Part shown: one piece after another, positions 9,201-17,613 of the stretch
How positions within the stretch are numbered: position 1 is the stretch's first letter
How the letters are laid out: each line of letters begins with the position of its first letter
Assembly (NCBI GenBank): GCA_017449065.1
Contig: JAFSKF010000009.1
Coordinates: 47,501 to 111,500 of the forward strand
Direction of reading: 5' to 3'
DNA length: 64,000 nucleotides
From: Bacteroidales bacterium
GTDB lineage: Bacteria > Bacteroidota > Bacteroidia > Bacteroidales > UBA3663
The notes under the pieces: model-generated
The model's input: the letters and a program-made list of their open reading frames with translations, nothing else
Database searches by the model: none
Told to the model about the DNA's origin: nothing
Translations under genes and position numbers: made by a program

Positions 9201-9580
9201 AGCTGCTGAGCACCGGCGATATGGAGCGCGCCCTGAAGGCTACGGAGTTCTGCGACCAGACCATTCCGGCCGCCAACGTTCCTTACGAATACACTTCGCT
9301 CACGCTGGCTCAGTCGTACTACCTTTGCGGCAAGCCGGAAGAAGGCAACCGTATTCTGCAAGCCATCATCGACAGCAACGAGGAGTATCTCAACTGGGCA
9401 TACAGCCTCGACAAACGTCACATGCACCGCATCACGAACCAGATTCGCGAGCAGCTGCTGACCATGCGTGATGCCTTGAACATTGCCAAGCGCTACGAAA
9501 ACGAGGAGTTTGTCAATCGATACGATGCTGAATTCCGCGGCTATTTCGAGAAGGCTGTTTCAATCTATAAGCTTTTGTAA
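6293..9580 (+). CDS. DUF2723 (TMEM260/PMT-like) large membrane protein
   Basis: A 1095-residue protein. The N-terminal about 640 residues hold a dozen or so transmembrane segments and the family signature TASFWDCPEFITCADKGEVG followed by HPPGN, which places an acidic residue in the first external loop as in protein O-mannosyltransferases. The C-terminal about 450 residues are soluble and include tandem helical, TPR-like repeats. DUF2723 members are related to TMEM260 and the GT-C fold, so a role as a lipid-sugar-dependent glycosyltransferase acting on exported proteins is plausible. It is followed after 3 bases by a deacetylase gene, and deoC comes next, so the three probably form an operon. 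Confidence 0.85.
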   Translation: MKQYKLLNNIFGWVAFLIAAYTYLSTVEPTASFWDCPEFITCADKGEVGHPPGNTFFNLTGRFFVNFAGGDVTQAAIWVNRMSAMFSAATILFLFWTITALTKKFVCRGNAHAGTDREEMTWGQIITILGAGMVGALVYTWSDTFWFSAVEAEVYAFSSFMTALVFWLILKWERQANGVEGDRYIILLAYIIGLSIGVHLLNLLSLPAIVLVYYFKKHPNATLAGSLGALIVSILMIFFILYGMIPGMVKLASATELFFVNSLGLSFNTGTGFYFFFVLIFLAVSIFLMYRKETSNRVQQVLLILGIVLSGVPFAGEGWIIGIIVTVVLAGLIFYLGERINARLTSNILLCLLTILVGYSTFAQIIIRSSAQLPMDQNSPDEIFSFTKYLNREQYGESPLFIGQTFASSVLRDKSGQVVSEQGAPLYGKKVKMDPNEPDRYELTGYREKYKYNYTMLFPRMYSNQSNHISGYKEWCNWDEKDPGHNVIGKDGKSIKGIPTFADNLTYFINYQVNFMYWRYFMWNFSGRESDAQSYGEIDRGRAISGIPFIDKALFDVPDQSTLPSSIANNKGHNVFYMLPLLLGLIGLLYQAFAGREGIQGFWVVFFLFFMTGLAIVIYLNQTPYQPRERDYAYAGSFYAFAIWVGMGVAGVSALLQKAIKNAAVAGAVASLVCLLVPIQMVGQTWDDHDRSGRYTARDFGRNYLSSLEPDAIIFTNGDNDTFPLWYAQEVEGYRTDVRVCNLSYLQTDWYINQMKSQAYESDPLPIDLRRDQYAHDKLNYAHLIQVTEEEELPLHVAMTCLYSDDPRYKTLPNYGKLDFLPAKKFGIEVNPEEVLASPCISVKDTSELITHMTIDLSNKSYVTKNEIAVLAMIDGISRTGWKRPIYFATTVGRDMYMGLDKYFRLVGLAYQIVPLANGGTSTPDIDKSYDNLMNKFVWGNIQDTTIYLDENNRRMCRTQRMMFCTLIEQLLSTGDMERALKATEFCDQTIPAANVPYEYTSLTLAQSYYLCGKPEEGNRILQAIIDSNEEYLNWAYSLDKRHMHRITNQIREQLLTMRDALNIAKRYENEEFVNRYDAEFRGYFEKAVSIYKLL

Positions 9581-9583
9581 GCC

Positions 9584-10195
9584 TTGTTCATCGAGCAACC
9601 GCCCACTCTGATACGTCGGTTGATGGCGCCCGACAGCTTGTGGAGGCTTCCCTCCCAGCCCAAGTGCGTTTATCTGACTTTCGACGATGGTCCGACACCC
9701 GAGGTTACCCCTTGGGTGCTGGATTTGCTCGATAAATACCAGATCAAGGCAACTTTCTTCTGTGTGGGCGACAACGTGGCTCGTCATCGTGCCCTGTTCG
9801 AGGAAGAAAAACGCCGGGGACATCATGTGGGGAACCACACCATGAACCATATTTCAGCGCTCACCTACGGTTCGAAGGCTTATCTGGCCAACGTGGAGAA
9901 AGCCAATATGCTCATCCACAGCCAACTGTTCCGACCGCCTCACGGCTGGTTACGCTGGGGACACGCCAACCTGCTCACCAAAAAGTACCGGCTTATTTTC
10001 TGGGACCTGGTGACTCGCGACTATTCCAACCGCTTGGATGCAGACCAAGTGATCGAAAACGTGAAGAAATTTGCCCGCAACGGATCGATTATCACTTTTC
10101 ACGATCAGCCCAAATCGTGGCACAATCTGCAGAAAGCGCTTCCTGCTTCCATCGAATGGCTGATGAAAGAGGGTTATGAATTCAAACTACTATAA
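9584..10195 (+). CDS. Polysaccharide deacetylase (NodB-homology, CE4-like)
   Basis: A 203-residue protein with the NodB fold motifs in order: LTFDDGP (metal Asp and catalytic Asp), GNHTMNH (HxxxxH-type metal site), RPPHG, and WDLVTRDY, with ITFHD near the end. It would remove N- or O-acetyl groups from a cell-surface or wall polysaccharide. There is no signal peptide. The TTG start, three bases after the preceding stop, is favoured because MFIEQPP matches the usual N-terminus of Bacteroidota homologues as I remember them; an ATG 13 codons later is the alternative. It overlaps the leader of deoC. Confidence 0.85.
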   Translation: MFIEQPPTLIRRLMAPDSLWRLPSQPKCVYLTFDDGPTPEVTPWVLDLLDKYQIKATFFCVGDNVARHRALFEEEKRRGHHVGNHTMNHISALTYGSKAYLANVEKANMLIHSQLFRPPHGWLRWGHANLLTKKYRLIFWDLVTRDYSNRLDADQVIENVKKFARNGSIITFHDQPKSWHNLQKALPASIEWLMKEGYEFKLL

Positions 10196-10208
10196 AACAA
10201 TAAAGACT

Positions 10209-11099
10209 ATGGAAACAAACAAGTATTTAGACACACTGAAAAAATACGAGACTGAATTGAACGACGAGCAGGTTACTGCGGAAGTCAATAAGATCATTGC
10301 AGAAGGTTACGAGGCCAACAACACCAAGGAGGTGCTCAAGACCTGTCTGCACTGCATCGACCTCACGACCCTCAACCCGACCGACAACGAAGCCCGCGTC
10401 CGCGAGTTCACCCGTCGCGTCAACAAGTTCGAGGAAGCTTATCCCGATTTGCAGAATGTAGCCTCTATCTGCGTTTATCCTAATTTTGCAGAAACCGTTT
10501 CCACGTTTCTCGATGTGACGGAAGTCGATACGACAGTCGTTTCCGGCTGCTTCCCTTCCAGTCAGACCTTCAACGAGATCAAGGTGGCTGAATGCGGACT
10601 GGCAGTTGCCAGTGGTGCTGACGAGGTGGATATCGTGCTCAATGTCGGACAACTTCTGGCTGAAGACTACGAAGAGCTTTGCGACACCATCGAAGAATGC
10701 AAGGCTGCCTGCAAGGACAAGATCTTCAAGGTGATTCTCGAAACCGGAGAACTGAAGACGGCCAGCAATATCGCCAAGGCTTCTGTATTGGCGATGTACA
10801 GCGGTGCAGACTTTATCAAGACTTCCACCGGCAAGACCCCTGTATCAGCCACACCCGAAGCCGCTTACGTCATGTGCAAGATGATCAAGTCGTATTTCGA
10901 GCAGACAGGCAATCGCGTTGGCTTCAAGGTTTCCGGCGGTGTTCGCACGCCAGAAGATGCTGTCAAGTATTACACCATCGTCAAGACCGTTTTGGGCGAG
11001 GATTGGTGCAACAAGGATTATTTCCGCATCGGTGCCAGCTCCGCTGCCAACAACCTGCTTTCCGCCATCATCGGTCAGCCGGTCAAGCACTTCCTGTAA
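10209..11099 (+). CDS. deoC: Deoxyribose-phosphate aldolase
   Basis: Cleaves 2-deoxyribose-5-phosphate to glyceraldehyde-3-phosphate and acetaldehyde in deoxynucleoside catabolism. The 296-residue protein contains VILETGEL with the conserved residues before it, the Schiff-base lysine in FIKTSTGK, and the phosphate-binding GFKVSGGVRT. The ATG at METNKYL was chosen; an upstream in-frame start would overlap the end of the deacetylase gene. It is about 80 residues longer than the short E. coli type at its N-terminus, as is common for this DeoC subfamily in Bacteroidota. Confidence 0.93.
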   Translation: METNKYLDTLKKYETELNDEQVTAEVNKIIAEGYEANNTKEVLKTCLHCIDLTTLNPTDNEARVREFTRRVNKFEEAYPDLQNVASICVYPNFAETVSTFLDVTEVDTTVVSGCFPSSQTFNEIKVAECGLAVASGADEVDIVLNVGQLLAEDYEELCDTIEECKAACKDKIFKVILETGELKTASNIAKASVLAMYSGADFIKTSTGKTPVSATPEAAYVMCKMIKSYFEQTGNRVGFKVSGGVRTPEDAVKYYTIVKTVLGEDWCNKDYFRIGASSAANNLLSAIIGQPVKHFL

Positions 11100-11167
11100 G
11101 ATTCGATTGAAATTTTTCTGAATAGGCAGAAAACTTGTGTTTCAGGTGCGGAAACATAAAAGTTAGT

Positions 11168-12436
11168 TCATCCTAACAACCATTTCCAAACCGGCATTAC
11201 CTCAACCTTTCCAAACGAATCGGAAATCATCTCCGTTTCATCGTAAGTCAGCAAGAGTCTCCGTCGGACAGGCACCCGTTTAGGCAACTTCTGCAAAGCA
11301 TCCAATTCTCGCGTCCGGGTTTCCTCATCACGCAATGAATGGCACACCTGAATAGCCAGTTCTTCCTCAGGAATATAGAAATCCACCTCATAATTATCCT
11401 GATAGAAAAACACCCGTTCATTGGCAGCATCATGCCCGTAAAGGCGGAATAGCTGCAATGCCACCAGGTTCTCCAGCAGCATGGCATCTTTATCAATCAG
11501 GAAAAGCCCCAGCACACCATTATCAATAAAATAGTATTTGCAGTTACTCTCTTTTTCAGCCAGCGCAGAAGCATAGTTTCTCAGTCGAAGCAGCAACCAG
11601 GCATCCTCACAATATTCCACATACTTGATGGTGGTTGCCAAGCTGAGCTTTCCTCCCACGCTCGACAACAGGTTACTGATCCGGTTATATGATATCGGAC
11701 GGCAAACGCTTTCCGCCATCTTACGAACCAGCACCCGAATGCCCGCCACATTGGTAATTTTATTACGGGCAATGATATCGCCCATATAAATCTTCTGATA
11801 GACACTACTCAGATAATCGCGTTTGGCAGGCAGTTTCACAGATGCCGGCAATCCGCCAGAATGCAGATATTCCTCAAAACTGCGAACAATTCTGGCTCTG
11901 CTTTCCGTACCGACCTGATCTTCGTCGCCAAAGGGCACTTTTCCGACTTCCAGAAATTCCCTAAAACTGTAGGGATAAACTTCCGTCGTCAGGAAACGCC
12001 CGCCCAAAGTGGTGTTGATCTCCCCCGACAGCATTTTCGCATTGCTTCCGGTAATAAATATCGCATAGCTTGAATCTGCCATTCGTCGGGCAAACTTATG
12101 CCACCCGTCCACATTCTGTATTTCATCGAGGAACAACATAGGCCGTTGTCCATACATTTCCTGATGGCACTCCAAAAGACGATTGAAGTCTTCGACCCCA
12201 AAGTTTTCGAGCCTTTCGTCCTCAAAGTTCAGATAAAGAATCTCATTCCATTTTCTACCCTGAGCCAACAGCTGCTGAATACGATGATACAGCATATAAG
12301 ATTTGCCTGCACGGCGAACTCCCACCAAAACCCGACAGGGGAAACTGTCAAGTTCAATCTGACGGGGAAAAACCTCGTAGCGCTCTACCTCCCGCTGGTT
12401 ATCGATCAATATCTGCTTCAAAACTTGCTTATCCAT
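11168..12436 (-). CDS. AAA_14/DUF4143 ATP-binding protein
   Basis: A 422-residue protein of the widespread AAA_14 plus DUF4143 type. The Walker A is GVRRAGKS (residues 39-46), and Walker B is PMLFLDEIQNV. An ITGSNAKML sensor-1-like stretch follows, and the C-terminal third is DUF4143 with a restriction-nuclease-like DFYIPEEELAIQV segment. The biological role of the family is unsettled; members have been linked to mobile or accessory DNA. A perfect promoter precedes it. It is transcribed alone. Confidence 0.85.
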   Translation of the reverse strand: MDKQVLKQILIDNQREVERYEVFPRQIELDSFPCRVLVGVRRAGKSYMLYHRIQQLLAQGRKWNEILYLNFEDERLENFGVEDFNRLLECHQEMYGQRPMLFLDEIQNVDGWHKFARRMADSSYAIFITGSNAKMLSGEINTTLGGRFLTTEVYPYSFREFLEVGKVPFGDEDQVGTESRARIVRSFEEYLHSGGLPASVKLPAKRDYLSSVYQKIYMGDIIARNKITNVAGIRVLVRKMAESVCRPISYNRISNLLSSVGGKLSLATTIKYVEYCEDAWLLLRLRNYASALAEKESNCKYYFIDNGVLGLFLIDKDAMLLENLVALQLFRLYGHDAANERVFFYQDNYEVDFYIPEEELAIQVCHSLRDEETRTRELDALQKLPKRVPVRRRLLLTYDETEMISDSFGKVEVMPVWKWLLG

Positions 12437-12462
12437 TGCATTACTGATTAAAGATTCGGGGG

Positions 12463-12494
12463 CAAAGGTACAAATTATTTAATGAATTTGCAAA
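12463..12494 (-). promoter_or_regulatory. Promoter of the AAA_14 ATPase gene, with adjacent palindrome
   Basis: TTTG-N20-TACCTTTG on the minus strand, an exact match to the Bacteroidota consensus. The -7 box is 27-34 bases before the ATG. Immediately upstream, at 12511-12524, is a perfect 14-base palindrome TTTAATCGATTAAA that could be an operator. Confidence 0.75.
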
Positions 12495-12587
12495 TTTTTA
12501 GCCATTTTTATTTAATCGATTAAACAAAACAGCCTAAAGCAACAGAAATATATATTTAACCAGATGAGTTTTTAATTAAAAATGCTT

Positions 12588-13679
12588 TCATTTTATTCTC
12601 GTTAATTTGTATTCAAGATTATTGATTTTACCATAAAGGAACCGTCCATCGCTGCTTATGCGAAGCGTATCTCTTTTATTCGAGTTTTCCAACAAGATGC
12701 GAGAACCCACAACCTTGTAAGTAAATTTTTCTTTTGAATGGGAATGTGGCATCCTGTTCTTAAAGGATTTTCTAGTCTGCGAGTCCCAACCTGCCTCCTT
12801 AAGTGGAGTTTCATCTACCGAAAAGAATTTTGTTAAAACCAGTTTATTCTCCGTCTTAAAATTTACATTTACCCTAGCGATAATAGCTTTCTTCACATAA
12901 TCATCATTTACCCGATTATTCTCATTTCGGATTCTTTCTTGTTCTGCTTTCCGTATTTCTGTTTTTTCTCCTGTATCATCCTTATCTTTATCGCTCATTA
13001 CCTGCTTCTGCATTGCTGCTTTAACTGCATCTGCCTTCATATTCATTTTTGATTGAAGCAGGAAGTTCACCCCATCTATTACCACAGTTGCCACATTATC
13101 CACATGATCATTATTATAGATGCGGCCTACAAGATTCTTCGTCTCTGTGTTTAGAGCATGGGAAGAGTTTCTTGGTTTAGGATTCATTTCAACCGTAATT
13201 ACTTTTTCAGGAAGTCGAAATGAATAGGCCAAAATGACTTTCATAGGAGCAACTTCGCCATTGATTGTTCCAGGATTCCACCTCGGCATTAGAGTTGTTA
13301 TGCGCATAGCCTCCTTATTGAGTGCCTCAGCAGGCGAACGCATTGTCTCAAGATTGGATACCAAACCATCTTTTTCTACAATAAAAGAAAGAATCACTCT
13401 CCCTTGAATTCCATTTTCAGATGCAAACGAAGGATATCTCGAATTATTTCCGACAAACAAATGCAAACCTGATTCTCCCCCTGGGAATTCAGGCTGGATT
13501 ACTTCTCTGTCTGAATTTATAAGCGAATCCGACAAATGTAATTGTTCTTCATTTGATTCACCATTCGCCCGTGGCTCGAATCCTGTGGCTTGGACTTTTA
13601 TTATAGGAGCAACACTCATTAAGATGAAGAACAATAATAAAGAAAAACGTCCTGGAAAGATATATATTTTCTGTTTCAT
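12588..13679 (-). CDS. TonB C-terminal-domain protein with long C-terminal extension
   Basis: A 363-residue exported protein. Residues about 8-32 are a hydrophobic signal/anchor. A TonB-type C-terminal domain follows at about 55-155 (QPEFPGGESGLHLF, GRVILSFIVEKDG, PRWNPGTINGE). Unusually, about 200 more residues follow, containing a charged helical segment (EIRKAEQERIRNENNR) and a beta-rich end. TonB domains normally lie at the very C-terminus and link inner-membrane energy to outer-membrane receptors; here the module may serve another envelope interaction. The ATG at MKQKIY was chosen because the frame upstream offers only a TTG two codons earlier. Confidence 0.7.
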   Translation of the reverse strand: MKQKIYIFPGRFSLLLFFILMSVAPIIKVQATGFEPRANGESNEEQLHLSDSLINSDREVIQPEFPGGESGLHLFVGNNSRYPSFASENGIQGRVILSFIVEKDGLVSNLETMRSPAEALNKEAMRITTLMPRWNPGTINGEVAPMKVILAYSFRLPEKVITVEMNPKPRNSSHALNTETKNLVGRIYNNDHVDNVATVVIDGVNFLLQSKMNMKADAVKAAMQKQVMSDKDKDDTGEKTEIRKAEQERIRNENNRVNDDYVKKAIIARVNVNFKTENKLVLTKFFSVDETPLKEAGWDSQTRKSFKNRMPHSHSKEKFTYKVVGSRILLENSNKRDTLRISSDGRFLYGKINNLEYKLTRIK

Positions 13680-13838
13680 AATCAACTATACTTTATCTAT
13701 CATATCATTAATATCCCTTTAAAATTGAGTGCAGACCATTCATTTTGGCCGCAGAGATAGAGAATCAAAACTGCCGACTTGCATAACTGCTCATAATTGA
13801 CTATATTTCATAGATTTCAAAGAACGATTTGTTCTCTT

Positions 13839-14492
13839 TTAAGGAACAGTAGTGTTCACTACTACCTTATATGCCATAATACAGTCTGTTTCATCAATGT
13901 GTTTCAGAACGTAGGTAGTACCTTTTGCTACCCCTTGCAATCCACCATCAACGATACATGCGATAACTCCGTCAACGAACACAAAGCTACCATTATTCTC
14001 GCATGCCAGCGGTTCACCGTCTACTTGCAGATGCAACACCTCCGGCTGGAGTCGGTAATAGATGAACCCTCCCATCTTGGTCATCACATCAAGGGCATTT
14101 TCTGACAGTCCTTTCACGAACCAGTTGTAGCGACGATTATATCCATAGCCATTCGACTGCAACGTGAGCATACTGCCCATCTGCATATACCACCCGTATG
14201 TCATCGTGTCAAAGCCATACGTGAAGTAGTTGTCATATCCCGTATAAGTCTTGTCTTCGTTGAACGTCAGCAGTTCATAGTAGCCCGCTTCTGCATCTCC
14301 CCACAGCCAACTACCCACAAGACTCCCTTCGTTTGCATGCGAGTCACTACCATCAACAAACGTGATGCTGTCAATCTGTTCTATCGCCACGTCAGTATGC
14401 CCTCCACCTTTATGATGGATGCGCATATATGTTTTTGCGGAAGTGACAGCACAAAGACAAAGTATTACGCATATAAGTGTTCGTATAAGCAT
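13839..14492 (-). CDS. Secreted lipocalin-like hypothetical protein
   Basis: A 217-residue protein with a signal peptide (LICVILCLCAVTSAK) and an N-terminal IEQIDSITF motif that is common at the start of exported Bacteroidales proteins. The middle (GSWLWGDAEAGYYELLTFNEDKTY, split over strands) resembles the first strands of lipocalin-like domains. The rest is beta-rich. It lies downstream of the 600-residue lipoprotein gene, separated by a hairpin. Its function is unknown. Confidence 0.65.
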   Translation of the reverse strand: MLIRTLICVILCLCAVTSAKTYMRIHHKGGGHTDVAIEQIDSITFVDGSDSHANEGSLVGSWLWGDAEAGYYELLTFNEDKTYTGYDNYFTYGFDTMTYGWYMQMGSMLTLQSNGYGYNRRYNWFVKGLSENALDVMTKMGGFIYYRLQPEVLHLQVDGEPLACENNGSFVFVDGVIACIVDGGLQGVAKGTTYVLKHIDETDCIMAYKVVVNTTVP

Positions 14493-14507
14493 ATGTTATA
14501 TAATAAG

Positions 14508-14537
14508 CCAAGAGCCGATTGAGAAAACCCAACCGGC
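14508..14537 (-). terminator. Hairpin between two exported-protein genes
   Basis: Arms GAGCCG and CGGCTC with partly paired inner bases. On the minus strand it is followed by TTGGCTTATTATAT rather than a clean T-run, so it may only partly stop transcription before the downstream gene. Confidence 0.45.
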
Positions 14538-14554
14538 TCCTGTATGAATAATTT

Positions 14555-16357
14555 TTACGTTTTTTTTATTATAGGAGATAGCCAAATGCTTGAGCTACCT
14601 CGGGTGCTTGCTGAAGACTGTACAAATGAATTCAAATCGTAATATGTAATCGTTCCGCGGGCAAAGTTGAAGACAATTTGTATTTTTGATTCTGCCCGCG
14701 TAGGCCCGTCACAATATGCATACATGCTACTTTCCTCGCTTGTTCCAAAATGTGTGTACTCGGATGACAGGTATTCATGAATTTCTTGTTTATTAAAACC
14801 TTCTTTTAAGCTAAGCAGATAAGCTGTGGTTTTTCCTGTGTTACCATCTACGTTGAAATAGACATATTCAACATAATCGTTCACAATATAGTACATTGGT
14901 AATACGCCATAATACAAATCTCCATAGGTTGCGGCCAATTCATCAAGAGTCATACCAAAAGCAGATGTGTAATCAGGCAATTTGGGTAATCCCTCAAGTG
15001 TGAGATCTGTATAAATCACAGCATTGTTTACAACATCAAGCTTTACACGAAGAGTTCTTTCTTCATTAAACCATACGAGAAGACCTGCCTTGCTTTCGTT
15101 TTCGTCATAGACATAATTCTCGCCAATAGCTGTTGCGATAAAAGCCTTGTCGGTATCATCAAACATATATGCCCAATACTCAAACATTTGTCCTGCCTTG
15201 TTGAATACAAAACCATATAGACTCATGTACTCTCCATATTCATCTGAATAGTAATCTGAACCATACGGAGAATAAGAGTTGCTGTCGAATGTGAAAGTCA
15301 TTTTCAGGTCTTCTGTTGCTTGACGAACTCCTGTTTTGTCTGCTCCAAAGATTCCTGTGAAGTTAGGCCATAGATTAAAATAGGCATTAATATCATTGAT
15401 GATAATTGTTCCACCATCTTGATTGTATTCTATCATAGCAATAGAGTTATCCTGTGATGAATTATTCAAGAACTGAACCGACTTGCCAATTTCTCTAAAC
15501 TTATAATAGCGAGATTCCATATAGGTGAGCACGACCTCAGAAGGAACGCCCTCTTTGAGAATCAAGTTGAATGTTTCCACTGTACGTGTCCTAGGATTCA
15601 ACCAGAGACTTACTTGTTGAACTACATCATGGAGTTCCATTGCATAGAAATATCCTTGTTCGCCATCGTTTTGATGAGGATTCCCCAGTACGGTTCTTAC
15701 CTGAGTATAGCTCTGACCAATCAGAGAAATATAATCATACCACAGATCAAGACATTCATCTCCAACCACAACTTTCACCCACGCATTTCCGTTGTTTGTC
15801 GCAATTTTGATATAGGTTGTTCCTTTCTCGCCATTAGCTGTGATAAGTCCACTTTCTGAGACGCTAGCTATACGCTCATTCTTGCTGGCATAGGATTGCA
15901 CGGTGTAATCGGTTCGATCTTGTGCAAACGCTATCTGCTGAGTGTTGCCCACGCTCATATTATATGTTTCTACAACTTTTTCTTGTCGATGCGCAGCTAC
16001 AGTTTCCGACTTTATGGTGAAGCTAAACTCATCATGGTTTGTTATTGTCCAGTCAGAGAACTGAGTCTGCCCCATAAAGTTGTAAGTATTGGTAAGTCGC
16101 CCCGTCTTATAGTTTATTTCGTAACGACCCTCTGTCTCGCCAGATCTGCGAACATTACAATACTTGTCATAGAAGGTTCCAGATTTAGAGTAACGCATTT
16201 CTTCGTTTTCTTCCTCTTCATACCATACACCTACGTCATTCGGGCCTTCGCAGATCCAATCATTTTCTGGATCAGGAGGAATAATATGGTCACAATCATC
16301 ATTACAAGATGCCATTACAAACACAGTAAGCATCAACATTAAATAGTTTTTTTTCAT
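14555..16357 (-). CDS. Large surface lipoprotein with Ig-like (BIG_2) domain
   Basis: A 600-residue lipoprotein. The lipobox is VMASC with the Cys at residue 18. Around residues 145-200 there is a bacterial Ig-like group 2 segment (ASKNERIASVSESGLITA, GTTYIKIAT). The remainder is beta-rich with repeated units of the form YxxLxLxGQSYTQVRTVLG and GMTLDELAATYGDLY, which look like two related copies of one domain. It starts 38 bases after the PP2C gene and may be the tail of the kinase/FHA operon. Its function is unknown; a surface location is likely. Confidence 0.65.
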   Translation of the reverse strand: MKKNYLMLMLTVFVMASCNDDCDHIIPPDPENDWICEGPNDVGVWYEEEENEEMRYSKSGTFYDKYCNVRRSGETEGRYEINYKTGRLTNTYNFMGQTQFSDWTITNHDEFSFTIKSETVAAHRQEKVVETYNMSVGNTQQIAFAQDRTDYTVQSYASKNERIASVSESGLITANGEKGTTYIKIATNNGNAWVKVVVGDECLDLWYDYISLIGQSYTQVRTVLGNPHQNDGEQGYFYAMELHDVVQQVSLWLNPRTRTVETFNLILKEGVPSEVVLTYMESRYYKFREIGKSVQFLNNSSQDNSIAMIEYNQDGGTIIINDINAYFNLWPNFTGIFGADKTGVRQATEDLKMTFTFDSNSYSPYGSDYYSDEYGEYMSLYGFVFNKAGQMFEYWAYMFDDTDKAFIATAIGENYVYDENESKAGLLVWFNEERTLRVKLDVVNNAVIYTDLTLEGLPKLPDYTSAFGMTLDELAATYGDLYYGVLPMYYIVNDYVEYVYFNVDGNTGKTTAYLLSLKEGFNKQEIHEYLSSEYTHFGTSEESSMYAYCDGPTRAESKIQIVFNFARGTITYYDLNSFVQSSASTRGSSSIWLSPIIKKT

Positions 16358-16395
16358 TGTTTCAAATTTTAATGTTTTTATGTTATGTTTTCAAT

Positions 16396-17607
16396 TTAGT
16401 TCTGAACATTAAGGTTAGGTGTAGATGACTCATAAACATCGTCCTCTACTGGTGTTGGTTCCAAGCTGTCTTCTGACTTGATAGAAACATCGCTATTTGT
16501 TGTTTCTGTTCCACCTGTTTTGTTCGCATCATTTATTATATCAGGCTGCCTTTGTAAATCTTTTCCTTTTGTTCCATGTTGTTGCACTTTAGTATTAACG
16601 CTATCTTCCGGAATACTGTCTTTACGGAATATAAAGTCTGAAACGACTGGAGAATCGTCCTGTTTGGGAAATATCAGGTTGTGGCCGGCAAAGCAGAGTG
16701 ACAGAAGAATAAAAGCAGCGACAGTGAAAAGCAGAATGTTTGTAAACAAACCTCTCCCTTCTTCCCTTTTTACTATATTTCTCTTTGAATCTGTTTGAAC
16801 AACCTGAAGAAGTGCAATTGTTATATTGTCACTTCCGTCAGCATTGAGAGCAGCTTCCGTCAAGACTTCCTTGCAAGTGGGCAAATCGTTCTGGTTTTGA
16901 GAAACAATACCGCAAATCAAGTCATCGCTGCAAAATCCACATAATCCATCAGAACACAATAGGATGATTTCCCCTGGCTGAACTGGATAAGTTGCAGCAT
17001 CAGGTTTAGCTTTTTGCGATGTGTCGCCAAGACTGCGCGTAATAATATTGCTGTCAGGATGCTCCATTGCCTGTTGTTCGGTTAATTTGCCTTCGTCAAC
17101 AAGCTTTTGCACATAAGAATGGTCTTTTGATAAACGTTTCAAACCTTCCTTTGGAGAATAGTAGTAGGCACGGCTATCCCCCACCCAAGCAATATGGATA
17201 TTATTGCCAAGCAGCCAAGCCATAACGATGGTACTGCCCATTCCCTCTGCTTCTCTATGGGTAGAACTGTGCTTTTTCACCCGTCTGTCAGCCTCGACTA
17301 TTACTTTCTTCATGAAGTTGCGAGCACTATCAGCTTTTGAAACTACACTTTCCGTTAGATTAGCAGGGACGAACATCTCTTGTACAGTACTAATTGCTAT
17401 GGCAGACGCCACCTCACCTGCATTTTGGCCGCCCATGCCATCAGCAACAACAAGTAGGCATCCATTTTGACCGAGTGGGATTACCGTCTGTGGATCAGAC
17501 GGAATAACCCACTCGCCATTCGTGAGATCAGGGCAAACAGTGAAATTGTCCTCGTTGTTGTCACGAAGCCCTATATCTGTACCTGCAAACAATTTGAATG
17601 TTGCCAT
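16396..17607 (-). CDS. PP2C-type Ser/Thr protein phosphatase with membrane anchor
   Basis: A 403-residue protein. Residues 5-270 form a complete PP2C domain: D11 and R15 with NNEDNF (motif 1), VVADGMGG with metal-binding D56-G57, MGSTIVMAW, WVGDSRAYYY, LLCSDGLCGF and GSDNITIAL. One transmembrane helix lies at about 283-305, followed by a low-complexity extracytoplasmic tail of about 95 residues rich in Ser, Thr, Asp and Glu. It should dephosphorylate targets of the two kinases encoded in the same operon. It is the last of seven genes spaced by 25 bases or less. Confidence 0.93.
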   Translation of the reverse strand: MATFKLFAGTDIGLRDNNEDNFTVCPDLTNGEWVIPSDPQTVIPLGQNGCLLVVADGMGGQNAGEVASAIAISTVQEMFVPANLTESVVSKADSARNFMKKVIVEADRRVKKHSSTHREAEGMGSTIVMAWLLGNNIHIAWVGDSRAYYYSPKEGLKRLSKDHSYVQKLVDEGKLTEQQAMEHPDSNIITRSLGDTSQKAKPDAATYPVQPGEIILLCSDGLCGFCSDDLICGIVSQNQNDLPTCKEVLTEAALNADGSDNITIALLQVVQTDSKRNIVKREEGRGLFTNILLFTVAAFILLSLCFAGHNLIFPKQDDSPVVSDFIFRKDSIPEDSVNTKVQQHGTKGKDLQRQPDIINDANKTGGTETTNSDVSIKSEDSLEPTPVEDDVYESSTPNLNVQN

Positions 17608-17613
17608 AGACTA

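Noticed and set aside
13575..13595. tRNA T-arm-like string near CTCGAATCC
   Set aside because: It is inside the coding sequence of the TonB-like gene, and no acceptor or anticodon arms are present.
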